A DNA stretch of 64,000 nt from Salinarimonas rosea DSM 21201 (GCF_000429045.1 NZ_KE386842.1:124001-188000), one strand, 5' to 3'. Counted from the stretch's first letter, positions 1 to 8,866 are shown. Notes: generated by a model not told the origin, from the letters alone. Translations and numbers: made by a program.

Positions 1-2383
1 GAAGCAGGCGGGACGAACGCCAGGTCTCGTAGGAGCTCCCCGCGCCGATGACGGCCGGCAGGCCGAACTCACGCGCGCGGATGGCCATGTGCGAGTTCTC
101 TCCGCCGAACTTGGTGACGAAGCCGGCGATCGGCCGCGTGAAGATCCAGTCGAAGCCCGGGTCGGCGCTTTCGATGAACACGATGCGCCCGGCGAGTTCG
201 CGCTCGTCGATCGATGCGACGGGCGCCTTCACTGCCTGGTCGGTGATGAAGTTGGGCGCCGATGCACGGATCTCGAAGGCATAGACGTCGTCGAGGCCGG
301 TGAGGAGCTCGGGCAGCCTGATCGGCTGGTTGCGCCGCCAAGCGACCCGGTTCGCACTCGATATCTCGGCGATCCGATGGTGCAGATCCGGCCCGAGGTC
401 GAGACAGCTGTCGATGTCGGCCACCGTGAGGAACGACATCGTATCCCGGTCGAAGCCGAAGCGCGCACCCACCCGCGCGATGATCTCCAACGCATCGGAT
501 ATGCCCGCGGAGTAGAGGAACTTCACACGCTCGCGCGCATGGATCGCGTGGCGCGCGAAGCCGTGAAAATCTTCCCAGCCGAAGGTGTAGCCGTGCGCGG
601 CGAGAGCGGCGTCGAGGCGCGCGGCATCCGGGTTCCAGCCGGGCGGCTGCGCGGGCACCACCGGCTCGACCTCGCGCGGGGTCGTCTCGCTCGCCTCGAA
701 ATACGGTGCGCTCGGGTCGTCGTAGCGCGGTACCATGATATCGAAGGTCCCCGGTCGGACGTGGCCGTAAAGCCCCATGAAAGTCCGCCGATCGAGGGTG
801 CGGAAGTCGTCGACCATGCGCGCGCCGATGCTGTCCGCCGCGCGGGAGATCTCGTCCAACGTCTCGACCGGGACCGTTCCGCTGCCGACGAGCGCCTTGA
901 GGATGTCCGTCGCGACGAAGGCCGCCCGGGCGGCGGTCGCGAAGAGCGGAATCGCGTCCCGCCGCACGCGGGCGAGGAGGGTCCTGACGTCGATCAGGTC
1001 GCCGCCGTCGATGTCCGCCGGTTCGTGGTGAAGGGCCTCGACGGCGCCGAGGTCGCGCATGGCGGAATGATAGTGTCCCTGCGGCGCGACGATGTCGTTC
1101 GTGATCTCGAGGAGCGCGTCGAGGTAGGCGGTCCATTCCGCATCGTCGAGCGAGGGGAAGCGGGCGCGCCAAGCCTCCTTCCGGAGATCCGGCTTGAAGA
1201 CCGTCGGCATGATCCTGAATTCGATCTTGTCGTGATGCTGCGGCTCGGCGCGCAGCGCGCGGCAGGCGTCGGCCACGATGCGGCGACGCATGTCCGGCGC
1301 GATGCTCGCAGGCACGAGGGAATGGAAGCTCGTCTCGACCGAGATGTAGGGGATGCCGCCGATCGGCGACATGAGCGAGTAGCGGTGCATGTCGTGATAA
1401 CCGAGCCGCGCACGCCCCTTCGCCCATGCGCAGTCGGTCACGAGAAGGCGATAGAGCGAATACGCGAGGGGGCGCGGCTTGAAGCCGATCAGCTCGCCCG
1501 GGTTCCAGTCCGGCATGACGCCGAGGAGCGTCCCGTCCTCCAATCCCTGCCGACGACCGTGCTGCGCGACCGCGGCGTAGGCCTCGCGCACCTGACCGAC
1601 GAGTGCGGGAAAGCTCGCGCGGTGGGCGAGATACCGCGTCGTGCCGAGGACGAGGGGCCGAGCCTGGAAGACCGTGACTTCCCCGAACCGATCGATGGCG
1701 AACTCGACGTCGATGGGCGCGTCGTCGAAGAGCGTCGCGAGTTCGTCGATCACTGCGCGCAGCGGCTCCAGCTCGCGCTGGAGGCGTGAGCCGTGGCCTT
1801 TCAGGACGATCGTCGTCCTGGTGCCCGCGGCACCGCTCGTCACCCGGGACGTGTCCGAGCCGGGCGCGTAGTCGATCACGATGTAAGGAGCACTCGACTT
1901 CGCGTCGACGGTCGTCAGGACGCCGCTGAGCGCGACATCGCGTGCCATCGGTTGCACGAGGACGTGCTCCTCCGTTCGATCGTACTGACCGAACGGAATG
2001 TGGACGGGCCGCTCGTAGGAGCGGAACACGCGCACGATCGCGTCTCGGAGCTCGGCCGGGCTCGATACGTCGAGGACGGAGCAGAAAGCCCCCGCCATGG
2101 AGGCTCGGCCGGAATCCTCGCCGGAAAAGCTCGATCTGACGATGAGGGGGAACGAAAAGCGCGGATCGCCCACGATCGACGCGAGACGAGCGGTGCCGTT
2201 GCGCGTCCAATCCCGGGCCGATATCGTCGCGGCGGGGAGCACCTTGAACGTTGTGGCGACTGCGGCCAGTCGGTCGAGGGTCTGCGCCTTCGTCCCGAAG
2301 ACGACGTGACGCGAGGCGGGGCTCCCCATCGATCCGGGGTAGCGGACCTCGTGGGCATTCTGCGAAGTCGAAACTGCTGTCAT
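1..2383 (-). CDS. PEP-utilising phosphotransferase (PEP synthase / rifampin phosphotransferase-like), 3' end cut by window
   Basis: The frame opens at an ATG at 2383 and stays open to base 1, giving 794 codons with no stop, so the C-terminus is missing. The N-terminal ~210 residues resemble the ATP-grasp domain of pyruvate phosphate dikinase/PEP synthase: VRSSFSGEDSGRASMAG around residue 90 and VFQARPL near 220. A central region of about 500 residues follows (WNPGELIGFKPRPLAYSLY), then the swivelling phospho-histidine domain with GGENSHMAIRAREFGLPAVI near residue 760. The His of SHM is the expected phosphocarrier. ATP-grasp, then a large middle, then the His domain is the order of rifampin phosphotransferases; classical PEP synthases place the His domain earlier and add a TIM barrel. 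The substrate cannot be named. An alternative ATG at 2402 is in another frame. Confidence 0.8.
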   Translation of the reverse strand, partial: MTAVSTSQNAHEVRYPGSMGSPASRHVVFGTKAQTLDRLAAVATTFKVLPAATISARDWTRNGTARLASIVGDPRFSFPLIVRSSFSGEDSGRASMAGAFCSVLDVSSPAELRDAIVRVFRSYERPVHIPFGQYDRTEEHVLVQPMARDVALSGVLTTVDAKSSAPYIVIDYAPGSDTSRVTSGAAGTRTTIVLKGHGSRLQRELEPLRAVIDELATLFDDAPIDVEFAIDRFGEVTVFQARPLVLGTTRYLAHRASFPALVGQVREAYAAVAQHGRRQGLEDGTLLGVMPDWNPGELIGFKPRPLAYSLYRLLVTDCAWAKGRARLGYHDMHRYSLMSPIGGIPYISVETSFHSLVPASIAPDMRRRIVADACRALRAEPQHHDKIEFRIMPTVFKPDLRKEAWRARFPSLDDAEWTAYLDALLEITNDIVAPQGHYHSAMRDLGAVEALHHEPADIDGGDLIDVRTLLARVRRDAIPLFATAARAAFVATDILKALVGSGTVPVETLDEISRAADSIGARMVDDFRTLDRRTFMGLYGHVRPGTFDIMVPRYDDPSAPYFEASETTPREVEPVVPAQPPGWNPDAARLDAALAAHGYTFGWEDFHGFARHAIHARERVKFLYSAGISDALEIIARVGARFGFDRDTMSFLTVADIDSCLDLGPDLHHRIAEISSANRVAWRRNQPIRLPELLTGLDDVYAFEIRASAPNFITDQAVKAPVASIDERELAGRIVFIESADPGFDWIFTRPIAGFVTKFGGENSHMAIRAREFGLPAVIGAGSSYETWRSSRLL

Positions 2384-2790
2384 GTGCCGCCTCGGCGCCC
2401 ATAAGTTTATTAGCCCGCCACGATGCAATCAGCTTCGATTCGATGTCAAGTTGCTTTCAAGGGAGACGTACGGCTAAAAATTCGACCTCGTGATTTTCGC
2501 GTCTCGGCGACGAGGTCGGGGATGCGCGAGGCGGCTGCGAGCGCGGCCGACGACGTGAGACGATGCGGTCACCCCGAGGGCCCTGGTATCGTAGTGGTGC
2601 CGCGACCTCGTTCGACGATTCGTTCGAGCCGGTCCGGGGCGAGCCGCGCGCGCGTACGGCGCGTCCGGCTCGTTCACACGGCCGCGGCGGAGCGGCCGTT
2701 GGTGGCCGCCACGGAGCCGCAGGGCAGGTCGACCGGAGCCGAAAGCGCATCGGGATCCACGTAGCCGCGCCGGCGGTCACGTGGATCGGC
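2384..2790. other. Intergenic stretch without a supported gene
   Basis: About 400 bases between the start of the PEP-utilising gene and the hairpin beyond the end of the MFS gene. Bases 2401-2480 are clearly less GC-rich than the surroundings and would suit a promoter for the leftward PEP-utilising gene. An inverted repeat GATCCACGT / ACGTGGATC lies at 2754-2762 and 2779-2787. Short open frames here have arginine-rich, non-protein-like composition and I do not call them. Confidence 0.5.
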
Positions 2791-2791
2791 C

Positions 2792-2809
2792 GGCACCGGC
2801 AGCGGTGCC
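2792..2809 (-). terminator. Hairpin downstream of the MFS gene
   Basis: GGCACCG (2792-2798) pairs with CGGTGCC (2803-2809) across a 4-base loop, giving a 7-bp stem about 30 bases past the stop of the leftward MFS gene. There is no T-tract, so terminator function is inferred from position. Confidence 0.35.
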
Positions 2810-2839
2810 CGGACCCGGGCGGCCCGAGCGGGATCCTCC

Positions 2840-4051
2840 CTACACGTCGGCCGCGCACGCCGGGCGGAACAGGACGGCCCATGCGAGAGCCGCCGAGGTG
2901 CCGCCGCATGCCGCGATGGCGGCGACCATCGGAACCGTCGTTCCGTCGAAGAACGGCCCCGAGACGACGACGACGAGACCGCCGAGGATCATCTGCAGCG
3001 CGCCGCCCAGCGAGGAGGCGAGGCCCGCGATTGCGCCGTGGGGGTCGAGCGCCATCACCATCGTGCTCGGTATCACGACGCCGAGGAAGGCGTTCGCGAC
3101 GACGAGGAGGCCGATGACGACGGCGAGCGGGGCGAGCCCCGCCCAGGCGAGCCCGAAGAGCAGGCTCGAGAACAGCGCGAAGCCGGTCGTCCCGGCCAGC
3201 ACCACCCGGTCCATGCCGAAGCGCTGGCCGAGCGTCGCGGCGACCTGCGACGCGGCGAAGAACCCCGCCGCGTTCGCCGCGAAGGCCAGGCTGAACTCGG
3301 TCGGGGTCAGCCCGAAGCTCTGCGTGTACACGAAGGAGGCGCTCGCGATGAAGACGACGAACGAGGCGAAGCCGAAGCCGCCGACCAGGGTGAGCCCCAC
3401 GAACCAGCGATCCGACAGCAGAACGGCGCTCCCGCGCGCCAGCCCCGACGGCGACACGCGGACCCGGGAGGCGGGGGGCAGGGTCTCCGGCAGGAAGAAC
3501 TGCGTGACGACGAGGCTCGCCACCGCCGCCGCCAGCAAGGCCAGGAAGACCAGGCGCCAGCCGCCCAGGGCGATGACGCCGCTCCCGGCGAGAGGGGCGA
3601 GCATCGGCGATACGCTGATCACGAGCATGACGAGCGCCATGATCCGCGCCGCGTCGGTTCCCGTCGCCGTGTCGCGGATCACCGCGCGCGGGACGACCAT
3701 CAGCACGGACCCGCCGATGCCCTGGACGAAGCGCGCGGCGATCAGCCAGCCGATCGAGGGCGCGATCGCGCACGAAGCCGAGCCCAGGATGAAGATGCCG
3801 AGCCCGAGGATCAGCGGCGTCTTCCGCCCGATCCGATCCGAGATCGGCCCCCAGGCGAGCTGCGAGACGCCGAAGGCGATGAAGTACGCGATCAGCGTGG
3901 CCTGGACCGCGGAGATCGGCGCGTCGAGCTCCGTCGCCACCGACGGCAGGGCCGGCAGGTACATGTCGATGGCGAAAGGGCCGACGCTGGCGAGGAGGCC
4001 GAGCACGACCGCGAGGCGCACCGTGGAGACGGGGGAGTGTCCGTGACGCAT
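2840..4051 (-). CDS. Bcr/CflA-family multidrug efflux MFS transporter
   Basis: A 403-residue, 12-helix major facilitator of the Bcr/CflA drug:proton antiporter group. The first helix carries GPFAIDMYLPALPSVA, the characteristic opening of this subfamily. The loop between helices 2 and 3 has GPISDRIGRKTPLILG, the MFS motif A. Helix 4 begins RFVQGIGGS, and PRAVIRDTATG follows as in Bcr proteins. It should export small drugs from the cytoplasm across the inner membrane. The gene is monocistronic in appearance: a strong hairpin separates it from the upstream membrane-protein gene, and a smaller hairpin lies past its stop. Confidence 0.88.
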   Translation of the reverse strand: MRHGHSPVSTVRLAVVLGLLASVGPFAIDMYLPALPSVATELDAPISAVQATLIAYFIAFGVSQLAWGPISDRIGRKTPLILGLGIFILGSASCAIAPSIGWLIAARFVQGIGGSVLMVVPRAVIRDTATGTDAARIMALVMLVISVSPMLAPLAGSGVIALGGWRLVFLALLAAAVASLVVTQFFLPETLPPASRVRVSPSGLARGSAVLLSDRWFVGLTLVGGFGFASFVVFIASASFVYTQSFGLTPTEFSLAFAANAAGFFAASQVAATLGQRFGMDRVVLAGTTGFALFSSLLFGLAWAGLAPLAVVIGLLVVANAFLGVVIPSTMVMALDPHGAIAGLASSLGGALQMILGGLVVVVSGPFFDGTTVPMVAAIAACGGTSAALAWAVLFRPACAADV

Positions 4052-4232
4052 GATTGTCTCGTGGAACGAGGGGGCGGCCGGGCCGGCACGACGCCGGCGG
4101 GACTCCCCTCCGGATGCGGGATCGGCGCGAGGACGCGCGAGCCTCGCCGCTTCCGACCGCCGGCGCTCGGCCTCCGCCGCGGCCGCTGCCGTCCCCCCCA
4201 GATGTCGTCCCCCCCGATGCCGTCCCGCCGCG

Positions 4233-4271
4233 CGGCGGGCATGCGCGGAAACCGCCCGCGCATGCCCGCCG
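4233..4271 (-). terminator. Strong 16-bp hairpin terminator
   Basis: CGGCGGGCATGCGCGG (4233-4248) is perfectly complementary to 4256-4271 across a 7-base loop. It lies directly after the stop of the leftward gene at 4277-4681 and before the MFS start at 4051. It is very GC-rich and lacks an obvious U-tract, as is common in such genomes. Confidence 0.65.
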
Positions 4272-4276
4272 ACGGC

Positions 4277-4681
4277 TCACGCCGTCGCGAGCGCCCGCGC
4301 ACCGCGGACCCCCAGCCCCTGCGCCAGCGCGAACGCTGCGACGGCCACGGCCTGGAGCATCACGAAGGCGACGCCGAGCGCGGTGGGCGCCACCCAGCCG
4401 CTCGCCAGCAGCAGGAGGCTGTCTGCCACCCAGACCGCGTTCAGGATCGCGACGGCCCAGCCGAGCGCGGTCCGGATCCGTGCGCGGGCCGCCAGGAGCC
4501 AGAGCACGGCGGCCCAGGCGAGGCAGACCGCGCCGACGATCCGCAGGAACGGTGCCGGCAGGCCGAGCAGGTCGGAGAGCGGGCCCGCCGCGACGGCGAG
4601 GCCCGCGCCCATGGCGCCGCTGGCGAGCGCGTCGGCGCGCAGCGCGAACCGGAGGAAGGGGGTGATCGAAACGTGTGTCAT
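4277..4681 (-). CDS. Small four-helix membrane protein of unknown function
   Basis: A 134-residue protein that is almost entirely hydrophobic. Four membrane segments can be seen, roughly residues 15-35, 42-65, 72-95 and 102-125, separated by short Arg-rich turns (RARIRT). I do not recognise a named family. It is transcribed divergently from the XRE/MmyB-type regulator at 4791, with 109 bases between them. In that regulator family the divergent neighbour is often the target gene, so regulation by it is plausible but inferred. The 16-bp hairpin after its stop suggests a single-gene transcript. Confidence 0.7.
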   Translation of the reverse strand: MTHVSITPFLRFALRADALASGAMGAGLAVAAGPLSDLLGLPAPFLRIVGAVCLAWAAVLWLLAARARIRTALGWAVAILNAVWVADSLLLLASGWVAPTALGVAFVMLQAVAVAAFALAQGLGVRGARALATA

Positions 4682-4790
4682 GTCGTGTCTCCTCGAGTGC
4701 CGATGCCGGGAGGATCACTTCGATTCGGAGCCCGCGCGATGGCGTGGGAGGTAATTGGCTCCATCCCGGCGGACGCCATAAGCTCGCCCC

Positions 4791-5609
4791 ATGATCGCAG
4801 CCGCCTCCCCCGCTCCGGCCGCCGCCTTCGGCGACCACCTCCGCTCCTGGCGCCGCCGACGCCGGCTCAGCCAGCTCGACCTCGCGCTCGACGCCGAGAT
4901 CTCGCAGAAGCATCTGAGCTTCTGCGAGAGCGGGCGGGCGCGGCCGAGCCGCGACATGGTCGTCCGCCTGGCCGAGCGGCTCGAGATCCCGCTGCGCGAG
5001 CGCAACGCGCTGCTGCTCGCGGCGGGCTATGCGCCGCTCTATCCGGAGCGACCGCTCGACGCGCCCGAGCTCGCCGCGGCGCGCGAGGCGGTCGCGCTCG
5101 TGCTCGAGGGCCACGAGCCCTATCCCGCCCTCGCCGTCGACCGGCACTGGTCGATACTCGCCACCAACGCCGCCGTGGCGCCGCTCCTCGACGGGATCGC
5201 CGAGCGCGCGCTCCTCGCGCCGCCGGCGAACGCGCTGCGCCTGAGCCTGCACCCCGGCGGCCTCGCGCCGATGATCGTCAACCTCGGAGAATGGCGCGCG
5301 CACCTCCTGGAGCGCCTCGCCCGGCAGGTCGCCGCGAGCGCCGACGAGGCGCTCGAACGCCTGCTGGAGGAGCTGCGCGCCTATCCCGCCCCGCCCCATC
5401 CCCGCTCCGACGGTGCGGAGCGTTCCGCGATCGCCGTTCCCCTGCGGCTGCGCAGCCCGGCCGGCGAGCTCGCCTTCATCTCGACGGTGACCGTGTTCGG
5501 GACGCCGACCGACATCACGCTCTCCGAGATCGCCATCGAGGCCTTCTTTCCCGCCGACGAGGCGACGAAGCGCGCGCTGCGCGTCGATCGAGCCGCCGGC
5601 GCGGCTTGA
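4791..5609 (+). CDS. XRE-family regulator with MmyB-like ligand-binding domain
   Basis: 272 residues. An N-terminal helix-turn-helix (residues ~12-68: FGDHLRSWRRRRRLSQLDLA, then ISQKHLSFCESGRARPS) is followed by a C-terminal domain of the MmyB-like regulator ligand-binding type. The linker GYAPLYPERPL and the motifs NAAVAPLLDG, NALRLSLHPGGLAP and NLGEWRAHLLERLARQ are typical of it. This domain is related to PAS and binds a fatty-acid-like ligand in the characterised example. These regulators usually control a divergent reductase or membrane gene; here the divergent partner is the four-helix protein at 4277-4681. The intergenic region holds GGAG/CTCC half-sites around 4747-4762, a weak operator candidate. 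Confidence 0.88.
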   Translation: MIAAASPAPAAAFGDHLRSWRRRRRLSQLDLALDAEISQKHLSFCESGRARPSRDMVVRLAERLEIPLRERNALLLAAGYAPLYPERPLDAPELAAAREAVALVLEGHEPYPALAVDRHWSILATNAAVAPLLDGIAERALLAPPANALRLSLHPGGLAPMIVNLGEWRAHLLERLARQVAASADEALERLLEELRAYPAPPHPRSDGAERSAIAVPLRLRSPAGELAFISTVTVFGTPTDITLSEIAIEAFFPADEATKRALRVDRAAGAA

Positions 5610-5665
5610 TGTCGGCGTCGCGGCGCCTGCGACGTCCTCGGCGAGCACAAGGAGAGTTGAGGGCG

Positions 5666-6019
5666 ATGGCTTACGTCGACGGTTTCATCATCGCGGTCCC
5701 GAAGGACCGCCTCGCCGATTACGAAGCGCTCGCGCGGGTCGCGGGCGAGGTCTGGAAGGAATACGGCGCGCTCGCCTATGTCGAGGCGCTCGCCGACGAC
5801 GTCTCCTACGGGGAGCTGACCTCGTTCCCCCGTGCCGTGATGGCGACGGAGGACGAGATCGTCGTGTTCTCCTGGATCGTCTATCCGTCGCGGGCCGCGC
5901 GCGACGACATCCTCCAGAAGGTGATGGCCGACCCCCGGCTTCGCGCGGGCATGGAGGCGCCGCCCTTCGACGCGAAGCGGATGATCTGGGGCGGCTTCAC
6001 GCCCTTCGTCGAGTTCTGA
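5666..6019 (+). CDS. DUF1428 family protein
   Basis: 117 residues. MAYVDGFIIAVPK at the start and PFDAKRMIWGGFTPFVEF at the end are hallmarks of DUF1428, a small ferredoxin-like (dimeric alpha/beta barrel) family of unknown function. The start is set by AAGGAGAG at 5649-5656, about 10 bases ahead of the ATG. It stands 56 bases after the XRE regulator and 18 bases before the DJ-1/PfpI gene, so a short operon of regulator, DUF1428 and DJ-1 is likely. No enzymatic role can be read from the sequence. Confidence 0.85.
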   Translation: MAYVDGFIIAVPKDRLADYEALARVAGEVWKEYGALAYVEALADDVSYGELTSFPRAVMATEDEIVVFSWIVYPSRAARDDILQKVMADPRLRAGMEAPPFDAKRMIWGGFTPFVEF

Positions 6020-6037
6020 AGCGCAACCGGGAGCCCG

Positions 6038-6622
6038 ATGCAGATGACGTCACCCGCCCGGAAGACGATCGCCGTCCTCCTGCCGGACGGCTTCGCCGAT
6101 TGGGAAGTCGGCATGCTCGCGGCCTCGGCACGCGAACGGTTCGCTGCGCAGATCGCCTACCTCACGCCCACCGGCGCGCCGGTCGCCTCGATCGGCGGCC
6201 TGCGCGCCGCGGCGGACGGCCGCTTCGCGGAGGCGGACGGCGGCGCCGTCGACGCCGTCGTCGTCTGCGGGTCCGACGCCTGGGCCGGCGACGACGCGGG
6301 CGCGGGCGCGATCATGGCCGCCGCGCTCGCACGCGGCACGCCGGTCGGCGTGATCTGCGGCGCCACGATCGCCGCGGCACGCGCCGGCCTTCTCGCCGGG
6401 CGCGTGCACACCAGCAACGGCCGCGACTGGCTCGCCGGCATGGCGCCGGGATATGCCGGCGCGGAGCTCTACCGCGACGGCGGCGGTGCGGTGCGCGACG
6501 GGACGTTCGTCTCGGCGCCCGGCACCGCGCCGGCCACCTTCGCGGTCGAGATGCTGTCGCTGATCTTCGCGGGCGCGCCGGGCCTCGACGAGACGCTGGC
6601 GATGCTGCGTGCCGCGCGATGA
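6038..6622 (+). CDS. DJ-1/PfpI family protein
   Basis: 194 residues of a class I glutamine-amidotransferase-like fold. IAVLLPDGFADWEVG opens the domain with the conserved acidic residue. VGVICGATIAAARAGLL contains the nucleophile-elbow Cys near residue 107, and HTSNGRDWL follows as in PfpI/YajL-type proteins. Family members act as cysteine-dependent chaperones, deglycases or hydratases; which applies is not visible. It follows DUF1428 closely and is followed by glutathione S-transferase and sigma-factor genes, which fits a stress-response setting. Confidence 0.85.
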   Translation: MQMTSPARKTIAVLLPDGFADWEVGMLAASARERFAAQIAYLTPTGAPVASIGGLRAAADGRFAEADGGAVDAVVVCGSDAWAGDDAGAGAIMAAALARGTPVGVICGATIAAARAGLLAGRVHTSNGRDWLAGMAPGYAGAELYRDGGGAVRDGTFVSAPGTAPATFAVEMLSLIFAGAPGLDETLAMLRAAR

Positions 6623-6799
6623 GGAGCGCAGGGCCGTGATCGCGCCGGCGCGCGTCCGCGAGGTGGCGCCCGCCGCGAACCCGAAGCGCAGTGCAGCGGA
6701 TCGGGACCCCTGCGCCACGGTCCGGCCGGAGGCCTTCGCCCCCGCGGACGGCGGTGCGGCTCGATGCGCTCGCCGCTGGCTTTCGAGAGAGGAGACTCC

Positions 6800-7450
6800 A
6801 TGAGCGGCATCGTTCTCGTTACCTTCGACCGGGTCCCGCAGGGCCCACGCGGCTACGTCCGCGACCTGCGGATCCGCTGGGCGCTCGAGGAAGCGGGCCT
6901 CGCCTACCGGATCGAGACGACGCCGTTCGACCCGCGCACCGACAGCCATGCGTCACACCAGCCGTTCCGGCAGGTGCCCTGGCTCGTCGACGGCGATCTG
7001 ACCGTGTTCGAGACCGGGGCGATGCTGCTCCATCTCGGTGAGCGCAGCGAGGCGCTCGTGCCGCGGGACGCCGCCGGTCGCTCGTCGGTCGTGCAGTGGC
7101 TCTTCGCCGCCCTGAATTCGGTCGAGCCGGCGAGCCTGCCCTGGTCGCTGTTCCGGTTCGCCGGCGACGACGCGCAGACGCCGGGACGGCGCCACATCGA
7201 CGCGTTCCTCGCAGGCCGCCTCGAACGCCTCGAGCCGGTGCTGGCCGCGCGAGACTGGCTCGCCGGACCGTTCTCGATCGCGGACATCGCCATGGTCGAC
7301 GTGCTGCGGCTCGTCGGTCGCTTCGACGGCCTCTCGGCGTATCCCGCCTGCCGCGGCTACGTCGCGCGGGCGACGGCGCGGCCCGCCTTCGTGAAGGCGC
7401 ACGCGGATCAGATGGCGCATTTCGCGGCGGCCGATCGGGCCCGGGTGTAG
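6800..7450 (+). CDS. Glutathione S-transferase
   Basis: 216 residues. The N-terminal thioredoxin-like half contains the cis-proline segment QVPWLVDGDLTVFETGAMLLHLGE (VPW and the ET glutathione-binding turn). The all-helical C-terminal half carries WLAGPFSIADIAMVDVLRL, the conserved N-capping box region of GSTs. The N-terminus FDRVPQGPRGYVRDLRIRWAL lacks an obvious Cys or Tyr at the usual catalytic site, with Ser/Arg more likely. The start at 6800 is preferred over an upstream in-frame ATG at 6764 because GAGAGGAG lies 9 bases ahead of it. Confidence 0.85.
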   Translation: MSGIVLVTFDRVPQGPRGYVRDLRIRWALEEAGLAYRIETTPFDPRTDSHASHQPFRQVPWLVDGDLTVFETGAMLLHLGERSEALVPRDAAGRSSVVQWLFAALNSVEPASLPWSLFRFAGDDAQTPGRRHIDAFLAGRLERLEPVLAARDWLAGPFSIADIAMVDVLRLVGRFDGLSAYPACRGYVARATARPAFVKAHADQMAHFAAADRARV

Positions 7451-7603
7451 GCACCCTGCGCGCGGATGCACGGTGGGTGAGGCCCGGTCGCTCCGAGGCG
7501 CCTCCTGCGGCTGGCGGTCGCACCACGAACGGAGCATGATCGCGTGTCGGGACGCGCCGCCCTCGCGCGTCCTCGGTCGCCTGTCCCCCGCGGAGCGCCC
7601 CCG

Positions 7604-8857
7604 ATGCCCGAGCCGTGCGCGATCGCCGATGCCCTGACGACGGCGCGGCCGCGTGCGCTGGCGGCGCTGCTGCGCCGCTTTCGTGACCTCGATTCGGCGG
7701 AGGACGCCTTCCAGGAGGCCTGCCTGAGGGCGCTGGCGACGTGGCCGGCGCGGGGCCTGCCGTCGGACCCGCTCGCCTGGCTCGTGCTGGTGGGCCGCAA
7801 TGCCGGCACGGACCGCGTGCGCCGCCGCGCGCGCGACGTGCCGCTGCCGCCGGAGGACGCCTTGTCCGACGCCTCGGACGCAGAGGCTCCCCTCGTCGAG
7901 CGCCTCGATCACGCCACCTGCGGCGACGACGTGCTGCGGCTGCTCTTCGTCTGCTGCCGCCCCGAATTGCCGCCGGCGCACCAGATCGCCCTCGCGCTGA
8001 AGGTGGTCTGCGGGCTCTCCGTCGCCGAGATCGCGCGCGCCTTCCTCGTCTCCGAGAGTGCCATGGAGCAGCGCATCACCCGCGCCAAGCGCGCCATCGC
8101 CAAGGCCGGGATCTGCTTCGAGGTCCCCACCGCCGCAGAACGCGAGGCGCGGCTTTCGGCGGTGGCGGCGGCGCTCTACCTCCTCTTCAACGAGGGCCAT
8201 TGCGGCGAGGCGCGGGAGGACGGCCCGCGCGCGGGCTTCTGCGAGGAGGCGATCCGGCTCGGGCGCCTTCTCGTCGACCTCTTCCCCGGCACGCCCGAGC
8301 TCGAGGGGCTGCTGGCGCTGATGCTCCTCCACCGCGCCCGCGCGAAGGCGCGGATCGATGCGACCGGTGCGCTCGTCCCCCTCGACGCGCAGGACCGGCG
8401 GCTCTGGGACGCCGACGCGATCGGCGAAGGCCTCGCGCGCCTCGCCCGCGCCGAGGCCGCCGGCCCGGCGGGGCCGTACGTCCTGCAGGCCGCCATCGCG
8501 GCCGAGCACGTGCGCTGCGCGGACGGGGCCGCATGCGACTGGCGGCGCATCGCGCTCCTCTACGCCATGCTGGAGCAGGTCCAGCCGACCCCGGTGGTGC
8601 GCCTCAACCGCGCGGTCGCGGTCGCGAAGACCTTCGGGCCGCATGCGGGCCTCGCTTTGGTCGAAGGCCTCGCCGCCCCGCTCGACGGCTACCTGCCGTT
8701 CCACGACGTGCGCGGCGCGCTGCTCGCCCAGCTCGGCCGCCGCGACGAGGCGCACCGCGCCTTCGCCCGCGCGCTGGCGCTCGCGACCGACGATGTGCAG
8801 GCGGCGCGGCTGCAGCGGACGCTGGCGGGCCTCGCCGGCGGACGCCGGCCGTCCTGA
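7604..8857 (+). CDS. ECF42-type RNA polymerase sigma factor with C-terminal TPR-like domain
   Basis: About 417 residues. Region sigma2 (residues 10-75: ALLRRFRDLDSAEDAFQEACLRAL, then DPLAWLVLVGRNAGTDRVRR) and sigma4 (110-165: LPPAHQIALALKVVCGLSVAEIARAFLVSESAMEQRITRAKR) are clear. A long helical domain of about 230 residues follows (LYLLFNEGH, LLALMLLHRARAKAR, QPTPVVRLNRAVAVA). This is the layout of the ECF42 group, where the tail replaces an anti-sigma factor. Its usual partners, DGPF/YCII-like small proteins, are not adjacent. An in-frame GTG at 7544 with its own GGAG is an alternative start; 7604 fits the family length better. Confidence 0.85.
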   Translation: MPEPCAIADALTTARPRALAALLRRFRDLDSAEDAFQEACLRALATWPARGLPSDPLAWLVLVGRNAGTDRVRRRARDVPLPPEDALSDASDAEAPLVERLDHATCGDDVLRLLFVCCRPELPPAHQIALALKVVCGLSVAEIARAFLVSESAMEQRITRAKRAIAKAGICFEVPTAAEREARLSAVAAALYLLFNEGHCGEAREDGPRAGFCEEAIRLGRLLVDLFPGTPELEGLLALMLLHRARAKARIDATGALVPLDAQDRRLWDADAIGEGLARLARAEAAGPAGPYVLQAAIAAEHVRCADGAACDWRRIALLYAMLEQVQPTPVVRLNRAVAVAKTFGPHAGLALVEGLAAPLDGYLPFHDVRGALLAQLGRRDEAHRAFARALALATDDVQAARLQRTLAGLAGGRRPS

Positions 8858-8866
8858 CGGCGCCGC

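Noticed and set aside
2474-2677. 67-codon frame upstream of the MFS region on the minus strand
   Set aside because: Arg-rich, no ribosome-binding site, no similarity to anything known.
2457-5648. Open frame of more than 1000 codons on the minus strand
   Set aside because: It runs antisense or out of frame to several well-supported genes and has Arg/Gly/Pro-rich composition; such long shadows are expected at this GC content.
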